A DNA stretch of 10,095 bases from Abditibacteriota bacterium (GCA_017958015.1 JAGDDM010000213.1:1-10095), one strand, 5' to 3'. Positions 1 through 5,917 are shown, numbered from the stretch's first letter. Made by a program: numbers and translations. Notes: a model not told the origin generated them from the letters alone.

Positions 1-185
1 GCTTCGGCGGCGACTCCGCCGTTAAGCTTGCCGAGGCGGAGAGCCTCAAAAAGGACCCGGCCAAGGTGAGAAAGTCCGTCAAACCGGACACGTACGGCGT
101 TATCGCCGCCGGGTACGAGGACAAAATAGGAATTGTGCCGCTGTGCGACGATTGGTATAATATTTGTTGCTTGCTTACAAAGTAG
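1..185 (+). CDS. C-terminal end of an unrecognised protein (partial)
   Basis: The reading frame starting at base 3 is open from the left edge of the window and stops at TAG 183-185, leaving about 60 residues of the C-terminus. The visible part is rich in Lys, Asp and Ala, then has a short hydrophobic and aromatic end (…DDWYNICCLLTK). I do not recognise a family and assign no function. Third-position GC bias in the first 130 bases resembles the neighbouring genes, which supports real coding. A strong hairpin terminator begins only 5 nt after the stop, as expected for the last gene of a plus-strand transcription unit. The last 15 codons are more AT-rich than the rest, so the extreme C-terminus may be poorly conserved. 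Confidence 0.6.
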   Translation, partial: FGGDSAVKLAEAESLKKDPAKVRKSVKPDTYGVIAAGYEDKIGIVPLCDDWYNICCLLTK

Positions 186-189
186 AGAA

Positions 190-223
190 AATCCCCTTTC
201 GGGACGAAAGGGGATTGTTTTTT
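190..223. terminator. Bidirectional rho-independent terminator
   Basis: An 11-bp perfect stem (190-200 with 206-216, arms AATCCCCTTTC and GAAAGGGGATT) encloses a 5-nt loop GGGAC. On the plus strand it is followed by G and six T (218-223), ending the partial gene. On the minus strand the same stem is followed by a weaker T-rich run (TTTTCTCT), so it can also stop hydE transcripts. The hydE stop codon (222-224) lies inside the plus-strand T tract. Confidence 0.9.
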
Positions 224-1268
224 ATTTGTCGAGCCTTCTGGCGTGTCCGTAGCCGCCTTTGAACACCCGTCCCACGGACCGGATTCGGGCTATTGCGTCG
301 GATAGGTTGTGATCTACGGCTTCCGTGAAGCACTTTTTGTCCGGGTATATCTCGTACATGGCCCGGTACTCGTAGGGCGTGTAGTTGGGCATCATAACGT
401 CCGCTCCCGCCATGAGGGCCTTTTCCCGTCCCATGGGGTCGATTGAGCCTATGGCGGTGGTGGCCGGCAGCAGGGCGGTGCGGGTGACGATACGTGTCAC
501 CGCCACAACGTTCAGCGTCAGCTCCGCCGTGCCGGAAGCGGCGCCTTTGTAGGGCGTGTCCGGGTGGGAGATGAAGGGGCCGATGCCTATCATGTCCGGT
601 TTGAATGTTTTGTAAAACTCTATGTCGTCGGCGATATGCTCAAGGGTCTGTCCCGGCGCGCCCACCATGGCTCCGGCGCCCACCTGATAGCCCAGTTCCC
701 GCAGCTGCCGCAGGCAGTTCATGCGGTTGTCGTAGTCGGAATCCGGGTGGAGGGACTTGTAGAGTTCCCGATTTGCCGCCTCGTGGCGCAGGAGAAACCG
801 GTCCGCTCCCGCCTCACGCCAAGCCTTATACTCATCGTATTCCCGTTCGCCCACGCCCAGGGTAACCGCCAGATCCGTCTCGGATTTGATTCGGCGGATA
901 ATGTCCGCCAGGATGTCCTTCGTGTACCAAAGGTCCTCTCCGGATTGGAGCACAACGGTTTTAATGGGCGTGTTTTCCGCGATGCCCTTGGCGGTTTTCA
1001 CGATTTCATCCGGGGGAATGCGGTATCTGTGGGCGCAGGTGTTCCCGGCCCGCACGCCGCAGTAGTTGCAGTTCCGGCGGCAGTGGTCGGAGAACTCGAT
1101 GAGTCCCCGCAGATAAACTTCCGCGCCGCAATACTTTTCCCGCACTGCGTTTGACGTCTCCGTGAGGCGGCTTTTTTCGTCAGGGTCGGTGATTGCCAAA
1201 AGGCGCAGTATTTCTTCTCTTGTAAGGTCTCCCGTTTCGAGGGATTTGTTTAAGATTTCGTTTAACAT
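222..1268 (-). CDS. hydE: [FeFe]-hydrogenase H-cluster maturase HydE (radical SAM)
   Basis: HydE is a radical-SAM enzyme that works with HydF and HydG to build the [2Fe] part of the H-cluster of [FeFe] hydrogenases in the cytoplasm. The 348-residue protein has full family length. The CX3CX2C motif for the [4Fe-4S]/SAM cluster is at C63, C67 and C70 within an …IEFSDHCRRNC… context typical of HydE. Other HydE-like blocks are LQSGED (107-112), LLRHE (159-163), GAGAMVG (197-203) and GIGPFI (228-233). The N-terminus lines up from M1 with Thermotoga maritima HydE as I recall it, which supports this start. The second, non-essential cluster site of that enzyme (three Cys) is reduced here to C313 alone. 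No Shine-Dalgarno is visible, and a -10 box lies only 9 nt before the ATG. hydF, hydG and the hydrogenase are not in the window. Other radical-SAM relatives (PylB, BioB) fit less well. Confidence 0.93.
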   Translation of the reverse strand: MLNEILNKSLETGDLTREEILRLLAITDPDEKSRLTETSNAVREKYCGAEVYLRGLIEFSDHCRRNCNYCGVRAGNTCAHRYRIPPDEIVKTAKGIAENTPIKTVVLQSGEDLWYTKDILADIIRRIKSETDLAVTLGVGEREYDEYKAWREAGADRFLLRHEAANRELYKSLHPDSDYDNRMNCLRQLRELGYQVGAGAMVGAPGQTLEHIADDIEFYKTFKPDMIGIGPFISHPDTPYKGAASGTAELTLNVVAVTRIVTRTALLPATTAIGSIDPMGREKALMAGADVMMPNYTPYEYRAMYEIYPDKKCFTEAVDHNLSDAIARIRSVGRVFKGGYGHARRLDK

Positions 1269-1277
1269 AGCATACGT

Positions 1278-1306
1278 ATTTTACCGGATTTTCGTCGAAG
1301 GTACAA
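1278..1306 (-). promoter_or_regulatory. Putative hydE promoter
   Basis: On the minus strand a TAAAAT -10 (1278-1283) lies 17 nt from TTGTAC (1301-1306), a weak -35 that keeps only the TTG. The predicted start would be about 1271, only a few nt before the hydE ATG at 1268, so the message would have almost no leader. The -35 element abuts the -35 of the divergent eda promoter. Confidence 0.5.
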
Positions 1307-1307
1307 A

Positions 1308-1336
1308 TTGACAATTCGCCGCTTTGGGTGTATAAT
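1308..1336 (+). promoter_or_regulatory. Consensus sigma-70 promoter of eda-kdgK
   Basis: TTGACA (1308-1313), a 17-nt spacer and TATAAT (1331-1336) match both hexamers and the optimal spacing exactly. Transcription should start near 1343, giving a leader of roughly 58 nt before the eda ATG. The -35 sits in a perfect 11-bp palindrome AATTG-A-CAATT (1306-1316), which could be an operator or chance. Confidence 0.88.
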
Positions 1337-1401
1337 TTTTGTGGATTGTGTTGGGCCGTGACGCCTCGCGAATCCGAAAATATACACATTGGGAGTCTAA
1401 T

Positions 1402-2358
1402 ATGTCTGAAGCAATGTTCAAAAAGATCGGCAACTTGGGTATAGTGCCGGTAGTCGTCATGAACGATGTCGAAAACGCCGTTCCTCTGGCAAACGCTCTT
1501 ATCAAGGGCGGTCTTCCCGTGGCGGAAGTCACTTTGCGCACCGCCGCCGCCGAGGAAAGCATCCGCAGAATGGCTAACGAGACCGATATTCTCGTTGGCG
1601 CGGGCACCGTTCTCAGCACCGAGCAGGCCGACAAGGCCATCAAAGCCGGCGCCAAGTTTATCGTCAGCCCCGGCCTTAACCCGGGTGTGGTTAAGTTCTG
1701 CCAGGATAAGGGTGTGGCCATCACTCCCGGAACCTCCAACCCCACCGACATCGAGGCCGCTATGGGTCTGGGTCTCAAGGTTGTGAAGTTCTTCCCCGCG
1801 GAGCCCATGGGCGGCGTCAAGACTCTTAAAGCCATCGCCGGCCCCTACAAGATGATGAAGTTCCTCCCCACCGGCGGCATCACCACCAAGACCGTGGCCG
1901 ATTATCTTTCCCTTCCCTGCGTCCTCGCCTGCGGCGGCAGCTGGATGGTAAAACCCGCTACCGTTGACGCCAAGAAGTTCGACGAAGTGGAAGCCATCAC
2001 CAGAGAATCCGTTCAGCTTATGCTCGGTTTCGACCTTGCCCACCTGGGTATCAACTGTGCCGACGCCGACTCCGCTCTCGAATGCGCCAACACTCTGGGC
2101 GGTCTCTTCGACCTGGAAGTCAAGCCCGGCAACAGCTCCAACTTCGTGAGCACCATTTTCGAGATTATGAAGGGCAACGGCAGCGGCGACAACGGCCATA
2201 TCGCCATCCGCACCAACAACATTTGGCGGGCCATCGCCTACCTTGAGAGCAAGGGCATTGAGGTTGACATGTCCACCGCCAAGGGCGACCCCATGATCGC
2301 GGTTTATCTCAAGGATCAGTACTACGGATTCACCATCCATCTCCTCCAGAAGAAATAA
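1402..2358 (+). CDS. eda: KDPG/KHG aldolase with C-terminal VOC-like domain
   Basis: 2-Keto-3-deoxy-6-phosphogluconate aldolase (also 4-hydroxy-2-oxoglutarate aldolase) splits KDPG into pyruvate and glyceraldehyde 3-phosphate in the Entner-Doudoroff or uronate route. The protein has 318 residues. Residues 1-200 form the class I aldolase barrel, with EVTLRT (42-47, the catalytic Glu region), GAGTV (66-70), the Schiff-base lysine K129 in KFFPAE, and PTGGI (156-160). The normal aldolase is about 210 residues. Here residues 208-318 add a domain that reads as one VOC/glyoxalase-like unit, with H214 in AHLGIN, E254, H266 in GHIAI and H313 in GFTIHLLQ. The ATG at 1402 is chosen because GGGAG (1391-1395) lies 6 nt upstream; an in-frame ATG at 1339 would fall at the transcription start. 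kdgK follows after 9 nt, with TAAGG as its ribosome site. Lys and Asn codons are mostly AAG and AAC, suggesting high expression. Confidence 0.93.
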   Translation: MSEAMFKKIGNLGIVPVVVMNDVENAVPLANALIKGGLPVAEVTLRTAAAEESIRRMANETDILVGAGTVLSTEQADKAIKAGAKFIVSPGLNPGVVKFCQDKGVAITPGTSNPTDIEAAMGLGLKVVKFFPAEPMGGVKTLKAIAGPYKMMKFLPTGGITTKTVADYLSLPCVLACGGSWMVKPATVDAKKFDEVEAITRESVQLMLGFDLAHLGINCADADSALECANTLGGLFDLEVKPGNSSNFVSTIFEIMKGNGSGDNGHIAIRTNNIWRAIAYLESKGIEVDMSTAKGDPMIAVYLKDQYYGFTIHLLQKK

Positions 2359-2367
2359 GGCATTACA

Positions 2368-3402
2368 ATGAGCGAAAAAAGAATCGTAACCTGCGGCGAA
2401 ATTATGCTTCGCCTTAAGTCCGTGGGACATGAGAGATTTTTCCAGTCTCCCTCCTTCGAAGCCACCTTCGGCGGCGGCGAGGCCAACGTGGCAGTCTCTC
2501 TTGCCAACTACGGTATGAACGCGGCCTTCGCCACCGTTCTTCCCGATAACGACATCACAAACGCCTGCATCCGCGAGCTGCGGGGTCTGGGCGTCGACAC
2601 CTCCACCATAGTCAAGGGCGACGGCAGATTCGGTATTTACTACCTGGAATCCGGCGCCAACCAGAGACCTTCCAAGGTTGTCTACGACAGAGCGTACAGC
2701 GCCATCTCCATGGCCAAGCCCGATGCCATCGACTGGAAAGAGACTTTCAAGGGCGCCACTTGGTACCACATTACCGGTATCACCCCGGCACTCTCCCAGT
2801 CCGCCGCCGAGCTTTCCCTGGCTTCCGTCAAGGCCGCCAAGGAAATGGGCCTCACGGTTTCCTGCGACTTCAACTATCGCGGCAAGCTCTGGAAGTACGG
2901 CAAGACCGCTCCCGAGGTTATGTGCGAGCTGGTGAAGTTCGTTGACGTGGGTATCGCCAACGAAGAGGACTGCCAGAAGTCTTTGGGCATCAAGGTTGAC
3001 GTGGAAGTGGAAGCGGGCAAGCTTGACACCAAGAAGTACGAAGCCCTCACCGCCAAGGTTCTGGAAGAGTATCCCAACCTCTCCACCATCGCCATTACCC
3101 TCCGCGAAAGCAAGTCCGCCGATATCAACGGCTGGTCCGCCTGCCTGCGCAACAAGGACGGATTCGTTCTCAGCAAGCACTACGACATCAAGGACATCGT
3201 GGACAGAGTGGGCGGCGGCGACTCCTTCGCTTCCGGCCTCATCTACGGCCTCAACACCTACGACAGCGCCGAGAAGGCGTTGAACTTCGCGGTGGCCGCC
3301 AGCTGCCTCAAGCACTCCATTTTGGGCGACTTCAACAGAGTCACCGTTTCCGAAGTGGAAAAACTCATGGGCGGCGACGGATCCGGCAGAGTCCAGAGAT
3401 AA
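2368..3402 (+). CDS. kdgK: 2-Keto-3-deoxygluconate kinase (PfkB family)
   Basis: KDG kinase phosphorylates 2-keto-3-deoxygluconate with ATP to KDPG, the substrate of the aldolase encoded just upstream. The 344-residue protein shows the PfkB (ribokinase) fold markers: the substrate-binding GGGEAN block at 35-40, an EIM…R N-terminal strand, DFNYRGKLW (167-175) typical of KDG kinases, and the anion-hole/catalytic block DRVGGGDSF (279-287) with catalytic D285. The usual GAGD of the family is GGGD here, a variant I recall from KDG-kinase-like members. The ATG at 2368 has TAAGG 7 nt upstream, overlapping the stop of eda, so the two genes are co-transcribed and probably translationally coupled. A strong terminator follows 17 nt after the stop. 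Sugar specificity rests on context and similarity; fructokinase or another PfkB activity is less likely. Confidence 0.9.
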   Translation: MSEKRIVTCGEIMLRLKSVGHERFFQSPSFEATFGGGEANVAVSLANYGMNAAFATVLPDNDITNACIRELRGLGVDTSTIVKGDGRFGIYYLESGANQRPSKVVYDRAYSAISMAKPDAIDWKETFKGATWYHITGITPALSQSAAELSLASVKAAKEMGLTVSCDFNYRGKLWKYGKTAPEVMCELVKFVDVGIANEEDCQKSLGIKVDVEVEAGKLDTKKYEALTAKVLEEYPNLSTIAITLRESKSADINGWSACLRNKDGFVLSKHYDIKDIVDRVGGGDSFASGLIYGLNTYDSAEKALNFAVAASCLKHSILGDFNRVTVSEVEKLMGGDGSGRVQR

Positions 3403-3419
3403 TATAACTTCGCAAGTAA

Positions 3420-3453
3420 TTCCGCCCGTTTTAACGACGGGCGGAAATTTTTT
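3420..3453 (+). terminator. Terminator of the eda-kdgK operon
   Basis: A perfect 10-bp GC-rich stem (TTCCGCCCGT at 3420-3429 with ACGGGCGGAA at 3437-3446) and a 7-nt loop are followed by A and six T (3448-3453). A second run of eight T lies at 3458-3465. This should insulate the downstream small-RNA candidate from kdgK transcription. Confidence 0.92.
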
Positions 3454-3474
3454 CGGATTTTTTTTGAAAACCCC

Positions 3475-3503
3475 TTGAGTAGTGGGAAAGAAAGTGCTAT
3501 ACT
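3475..3503 (+). promoter_or_regulatory. Strong promoter with no protein gene downstream
   Basis: TTGAGT (3475-3480), a 17-nt spacer and TATACT (3498-3503), with the extended -10 TGC at 3495-3497. Predicted transcription start is near 3510. The next plus-strand terminator is at 3559-3598 and there is no ATG with a ribosome site between them, so the product is most simply a small RNA. Confidence 0.75.
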
Positions 3504-3509
3504 GTTAAC

Positions 3510-3598
3510 GTTGTTTTGTTCATTCCCCGGTTTCGGGGTAACTCCTTTCTTTTATATAGGCATCCCGCTTTTCGGTTTTGGCGGGATGCCGGTTTTTT
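3510..3598 (+). ncRNA. Candidate small RNA of about 90 nt
   Basis: The stretch between a strong promoter (3475-3503) and a strong rho-independent terminator has no open frame with a start signal; the only ATG (3586) is inside the terminator stem. The predicted RNA has a U-rich 5' end, a small hairpin (CCCCG 3525-3529 with CGGGG 3534-3538, loop GUUU), then about 20 unpaired pyrimidine-rich bases (3539-3558) containing ACUCCUUU. It ends in the terminator hairpin. That layout, a CU-rich single-stranded segment between two hairpins with a 3' U tail, is common in base-pairing regulatory RNAs, and the CUCCUUU could pair with Shine-Dalgarno sites. I do not recognise a known RNA family. Boundaries are predicted, not measured, and targets are unknown. 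Confidence 0.55.
3559..3598 (+). terminator. Terminator of the small-RNA unit
   Basis: A perfect 10-bp stem (GGCATCCCGC at 3559-3568 with GCGGGATGCC at 3581-3590) has a 12-nt loop and is followed by GG and six T (3593-3598). It faces the minus-strand terminator at 3612-3638, so the two converging units are both closed here. Confidence 0.9.
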
Positions 3599-3611
3599 AT
3601 TGCGGCCGGGC

Positions 3612-3638
3612 AAAAAAAATCGGCTCCCGAAGGAGCCG
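3612..3638 (-). terminator. Terminator of the hydrolase/PEP-CTERM operon
   Basis: Read on the minus strand, CGGCTCC and GGAGCCG (3632-3638 with 3621-3627) form a 7-bp stem closed by a stable cUUCGg tetraloop. It is followed by A and a run of eight T (3612-3619). It lies 15 nt beyond the stop of the PEP-CTERM gene. Confidence 0.93.
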
Positions 3639-3653
3639 TTTCTTTCGATCGTT

Positions 3654-4220
3654 TTACTTAAAAGCTTTTTTCGCCTTGATTCCGGCGGGAACGAGACCCG
3701 CGAGGAGGGCGGCGAAAGTGGCCGGTTCCGGAACTTCCTGAGTGTCCGCCAGCGTTACGGTGAAGTAGTTCACGGTAATGGTGTCGTCGTCGAAGACGGG
3801 GTAGGTGATAGATTTGTTGGCATCGTGGAACATGATGATGGTGGTGTCGATGCTGTCGCCCTGCGTTCCGAAGCTGCTTCCGAAGTCGGCGCCGCTGAAG
3901 GCGTAGACGCCGTCGGCGGTGAAGGGAACCGAGACGTAGTAGGATGTGGCCGCCACGCTGTCACCGAGGAAGAGGTAGAGATTGGTGGCGGTGTTTTGTT
4001 CGGCGGACAGTCCGCTGATTTTGAGCTCCACGGTGTCATCTTGAGATGTGGTGTTCCAGCCGGTAATGTCGGCTCTGTAGCCGTAGGAGGAGTTGGCGCC
4101 CTCATGGGTGAAGCCGTTTTCGGCGGTGGTGTCAAGCCTTAACCAGTCGAGAGTGACGTCCGCGGAAGCGGCGGACAGGGCCAGCGCCATGAGCGCGAGA
4201 ACAACGATGAGTTTTTTCAT
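3654..4220 (-). CDS. Small secreted PEP-CTERM domain protein
   Basis: The 188-residue protein has a clear Sec signal peptide (MKKL then a hydrophobic core, likely cut after ASA at residue 20). The mature part is rich in Thr, Ser, Asp and Gly and looks beta-rich. It ends in a PEP-CTERM tail: VPEPAT (163-168), a short hydrophobic segment (about 167-181) and a basic tail KAKKAFK (182-188). In Gram-negative bacteria such tails are recognised and processed by an exosortase, sending the protein to the surface or an extracellular matrix. The central domain has no family I can name. The tail is slightly atypical, with a short membrane stretch containing Pro and Lys instead of Arg. AAGGAG lies 9 nt before the ATG and overlaps the stop of the hydrolase gene upstream, so the two are co-transcribed. 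No exosortase is in the window. Confidence 0.88.
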   Translation of the reverse strand: MKKLIVVLALMALALSAASADVTLDWLRLDTTAENGFTHEGANSSYGYRADITGWNTTSQDDTVELKISGLSAEQNTATNLYLFLGDSVAATSYYVSVPFTADGVYAFSGADFGSSFGTQGDSIDTTIIMFHDANKSITYPVFDDDTITVNYFTVTLADTQEVPEPATFAALLAGLVPAGIKAKKAFK

Positions 4221-4232
4221 GGTAAAATCTCC

Positions 4233-5276
4233 TTATTTGAGATACGTCTTGAAGAACGTATCAAGTTTAGCGAAGGGAATGATATCCGTTCTGTCGTAGA
4301 GATCGCAGTGGGAGGCGCCGGGAACTATCACAAGTTCCTTGTTTGCGGCGTACTTGCTGCCTTCGGTAATTTCTTTGTAGGCGTCCTCGCCCATATAGCG
4401 GGAGTGGGCTTTCTCGCCGTGGAGCACCATAACGGCGCTTCTTATTTCCTTGCCGTAGGTGAGGATGGCCCGGTTGATTTGGGATATTCCGCCCACAGCC
4501 GCCCATCCGTCGTTGGAGTTAAGGGATCTCTTGTGGTAGCCTCGGGGCGTTTTGTAGTAAGCGTAATAGTCTTTTACGAATTGAGGGGCGTCCGCGGGAA
4601 GCGGGTCTATCACGCCGCCGGCGAGGGTGTAGGTTCCCGCTTTGTAATCGGCGGTGCGCTGAGCGTTTGCGGCGACTCGCATGTCGTATCTGGCGTCGGC
4701 GTCGTTTACGTCGTTGTAGCCCATGGCGGCGCAGCGGGGGATGTTGTACATTGTGGACGCCACGGTGGCCTTAATTCTGGTGTCCAGCGCGGCAACGTCC
4801 AAGGCGAATCCGCCCCAACCGCAGATACCGATTATGCCTATTCTGTCGGGGTCAACCTTGTCGCAATTCGAGAGATAGTCAACCGCCGCCTGGAAGTCCT
4901 CTACAGCGAAGTCCGGGGAGTTCATATATCTCGGTTCGCCGCCGCTCTCGCCGGTGAAAGAGGGGTCGAAAGCTACGGTGAGGAATCCGCGTTCAGCCAT
5001 TGTCTGAGCGTAGAGACCGGACGACTGCTCTTTGACGGCGCCGAAAGGACCGCTGACGGCGATTGCCGCAAGTTTGCCCGAGGCGTTTTTGGGTACGTAC
5101 ATGTCCGCCGCGAGGGTTATGCCGAAGCGGTTGCGGAATGTGACCTTGCTGTGGTCGACTTTGTCGCTTTTCGCGAAGGTCTTGTCCCATTTCTTTGTCA
5201 TGTGAAGCCTTTCCGCCGACACGCTTGTCACCGAAAAGGCGGCGATAAGCAGAGCGGCGATGATAATCAAGCGCAT
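4233..5276 (-). CDS. Exported alpha/beta hydrolase with probable Cys nucleophile
   Basis: The 347-residue protein has a signal peptide (residues 1-21, cut after SVSA), so it acts in the periplasm or outside. The rest is one alpha/beta-hydrolase fold. The oxyanion strand is AIAVSGPFG (71-79), the nucleophile elbow is GICGWGG (150-156) with C152 in the nucleophile position, the acid is probably E288 in LHGEKAHSRY, and the histidine is H323 in PGASHCD. It resembles the YcjY/dienelactone-hydrolase-like group, in which a Cys or Ser nucleophile cleaves esters or lactones. The substrate cannot be told. The conserved-looking STMYNIPR segment (174-181) follows the nucleophile domain. An AGGAGG ribosome site (5285-5290) supports the ATG at 5276, and a good promoter lies at 5300-5328. 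The PEP-CTERM gene begins 12 nt after its stop. E where D is more usual for the acid, and Cys for Ser, are features I recall from this subgroup and probably not inactivating. Confidence 0.85.
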   Translation of the reverse strand: MRLIIIAALLIAAFSVTSVSAERLHMTKKWDKTFAKSDKVDHSKVTFRNRFGITLAADMYVPKNASGKLAAIAVSGPFGAVKEQSSGLYAQTMAERGFLTVAFDPSFTGESGGEPRYMNSPDFAVEDFQAAVDYLSNCDKVDPDRIGIIGICGWGGFALDVAALDTRIKATVASTMYNIPRCAAMGYNDVNDADARYDMRVAANAQRTADYKAGTYTLAGGVIDPLPADAPQFVKDYYAYYKTPRGYHKRSLNSNDGWAAVGGISQINRAILTYGKEIRSAVMVLHGEKAHSRYMGEDAYKEITEGSKYAANKELVIVPGASHCDLYDRTDIIPFAKLDTFFKTYLK

Positions 5277-5299
5277 TTTGATACCCTCCTACCTAACCC

Positions 5300-5328
5300 A
5301 TTATATACCATTTCGCGGCGGCGGTCAA
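5300..5328 (-). promoter_or_regulatory. Promoter of the hydrolase/PEP-CTERM operon
   Basis: On the minus strand, TTGACC (5323-5328), a 17-nt spacer and TATAAT (5300-5305) make a near-perfect sigma-70 promoter. The predicted start is about 5293, giving a short leader of about 17 nt that carries the AGGAGG ribosome site. Confidence 0.85.
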
Positions 5329-5336
5329 ATATATTC

Positions 5337-5365
5337 TTGCGATTTTCGGAAAAATAGGTTAAAAT
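5337..5365 (+). promoter_or_regulatory. Promoter of the nitroreductase/flavin reductase pair
   Basis: TTGCGA (5337-5342), a 17-nt spacer and TAAAAT (5360-5365) make a moderate sigma-70 promoter. Its -35 is only 8 nt from the -35 of the divergent hydrolase promoter, so one regulator bound between them could affect both units. Confidence 0.6.
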
Positions 5366-5392
5366 GAAGTATCGACTTTTAAGGAGTGTCAA

Positions 5393-5917
5393 ATGGACTT
5401 CAAAGAACTTATCGAAATCAGACGCAGTGTGCGGGGATACAAAGCGGCGGCGTCGAAAGATGATGTGGCTGCCGTACTGACAATGGCGGCCCAGGCTCCC
5501 TCTTGGAAGAACCTTCAGCCGGCACGGACATACGCGGTTGTGAGCGAAGAGGGCGTGGCGAAATTCGCCCGGGCTCTGCCGAGTTTCAACCGCCAAAGTT
5601 CCGCCGGAGCGGCCCTTCTGGTGACAACTTTCGTGAAAGAACAGTCCGGATTTTCCGCCGGAGAGCCGGACAACGACGGAGGCGATCTGTGGGGCGCCTA
5701 CGATTTGGGCCTCCGGGACGCTTATCTCGTTCTGGCCGCCTCGGATATGGGTTTCGACACCCTCATTATGGGCATTCGGGACGCGGACGAGATTCGGAAC
5801 ATCCTGAACATCCCCGAAAACGAGCAAATAATGTCCGTCATCGCCCTGGGCAAGCGCACCGCGGAGCCCATCGCCCGGCCTCGGAAGCCCCTCGACGAGA
5901 CGGTGAAGTTCTTCTGA
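5393..5917 (+). CDS. Nitroreductase family flavoprotein (small type)
   Basis: A 174-residue member of the FMN-dependent nitroreductase-like fold, at the short end of the family's range. Typical features are the N-terminal RRSVR (10-14) that contacts the FMN phosphate, APSWKN (35-40) in the substrate/FMN pocket, a central helix with GLRDAYLVL (106-114), the GFDTLIMG strand (120-127) and the C-terminal IALGK…RPRKPLDE (150-169). These cytoplasmic enzymes pass hydride from NAD(P)H through FMN to quinones, nitro compounds or other acceptors; the physiological acceptor is unknown. AAGGAG (5381-5386) lies 6 nt before the ATG. It is the first gene of a two-gene unit with a flavin-reductase-fold protein starting 10 nt after its stop, suggesting a functional pair. 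A second nitroreductase lies convergently at 6483-7001. Confidence 0.9.
   Translation: MDFKELIEIRRSVRGYKAAASKDDVAAVLTMAAQAPSWKNLQPARTYAVVSEEGVAKFARALPSFNRQSSAGAALLVTTFVKEQSGFSAGEPDNDGGDLWGAYDLGLRDAYLVLAASDMGFDTLIMGIRDADEIRNILNIPENEQIMSVIALGKRTAEPIARPRKPLDETVKFF

Noticed and set aside
1339..1401. An in-frame ATG giving eda 21 extra N-terminal residues.
   Set aside because: It lies at the predicted transcription start, has no ribosome site, and the KDPG aldolase fold begins at the downstream Met, which has GGGAG 6 nt upstream.
1180..3315. A very long minus-strand open frame (over 700 codons) opposite eda and kdgK.
   Set aside because: It has no recognisable domain, is mostly Gly/Val/Ala/Asp/His, and mirrors the codon bias of two well-identified genes. 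It is an antisense shadow.
3525..3590. Two neighbouring hairpins considered as a riboswitch or a short CRISPR-like repeat.
   Set aside because: No downstream gene on that strand to control, the hairpins differ in sequence, and there is no repeat-spacer pattern. A small RNA ended by a terminator explains them better.
3475..3741. An 88-codon open frame from 3475 across the small-RNA region.
   Set aside because: It would start in the -35 element, run through two terminators and into the antisense of the PEP-CTERM gene. No ribosome site and no recognisable content.
4308..5357. A 349-codon plus-strand open frame opposite the alpha/beta hydrolase.
   Set aside because: No start signal, Gly/Val-rich low-information sequence, and full overlap with a gene that has a signal peptide, fold motifs, promoter and ribosome site.
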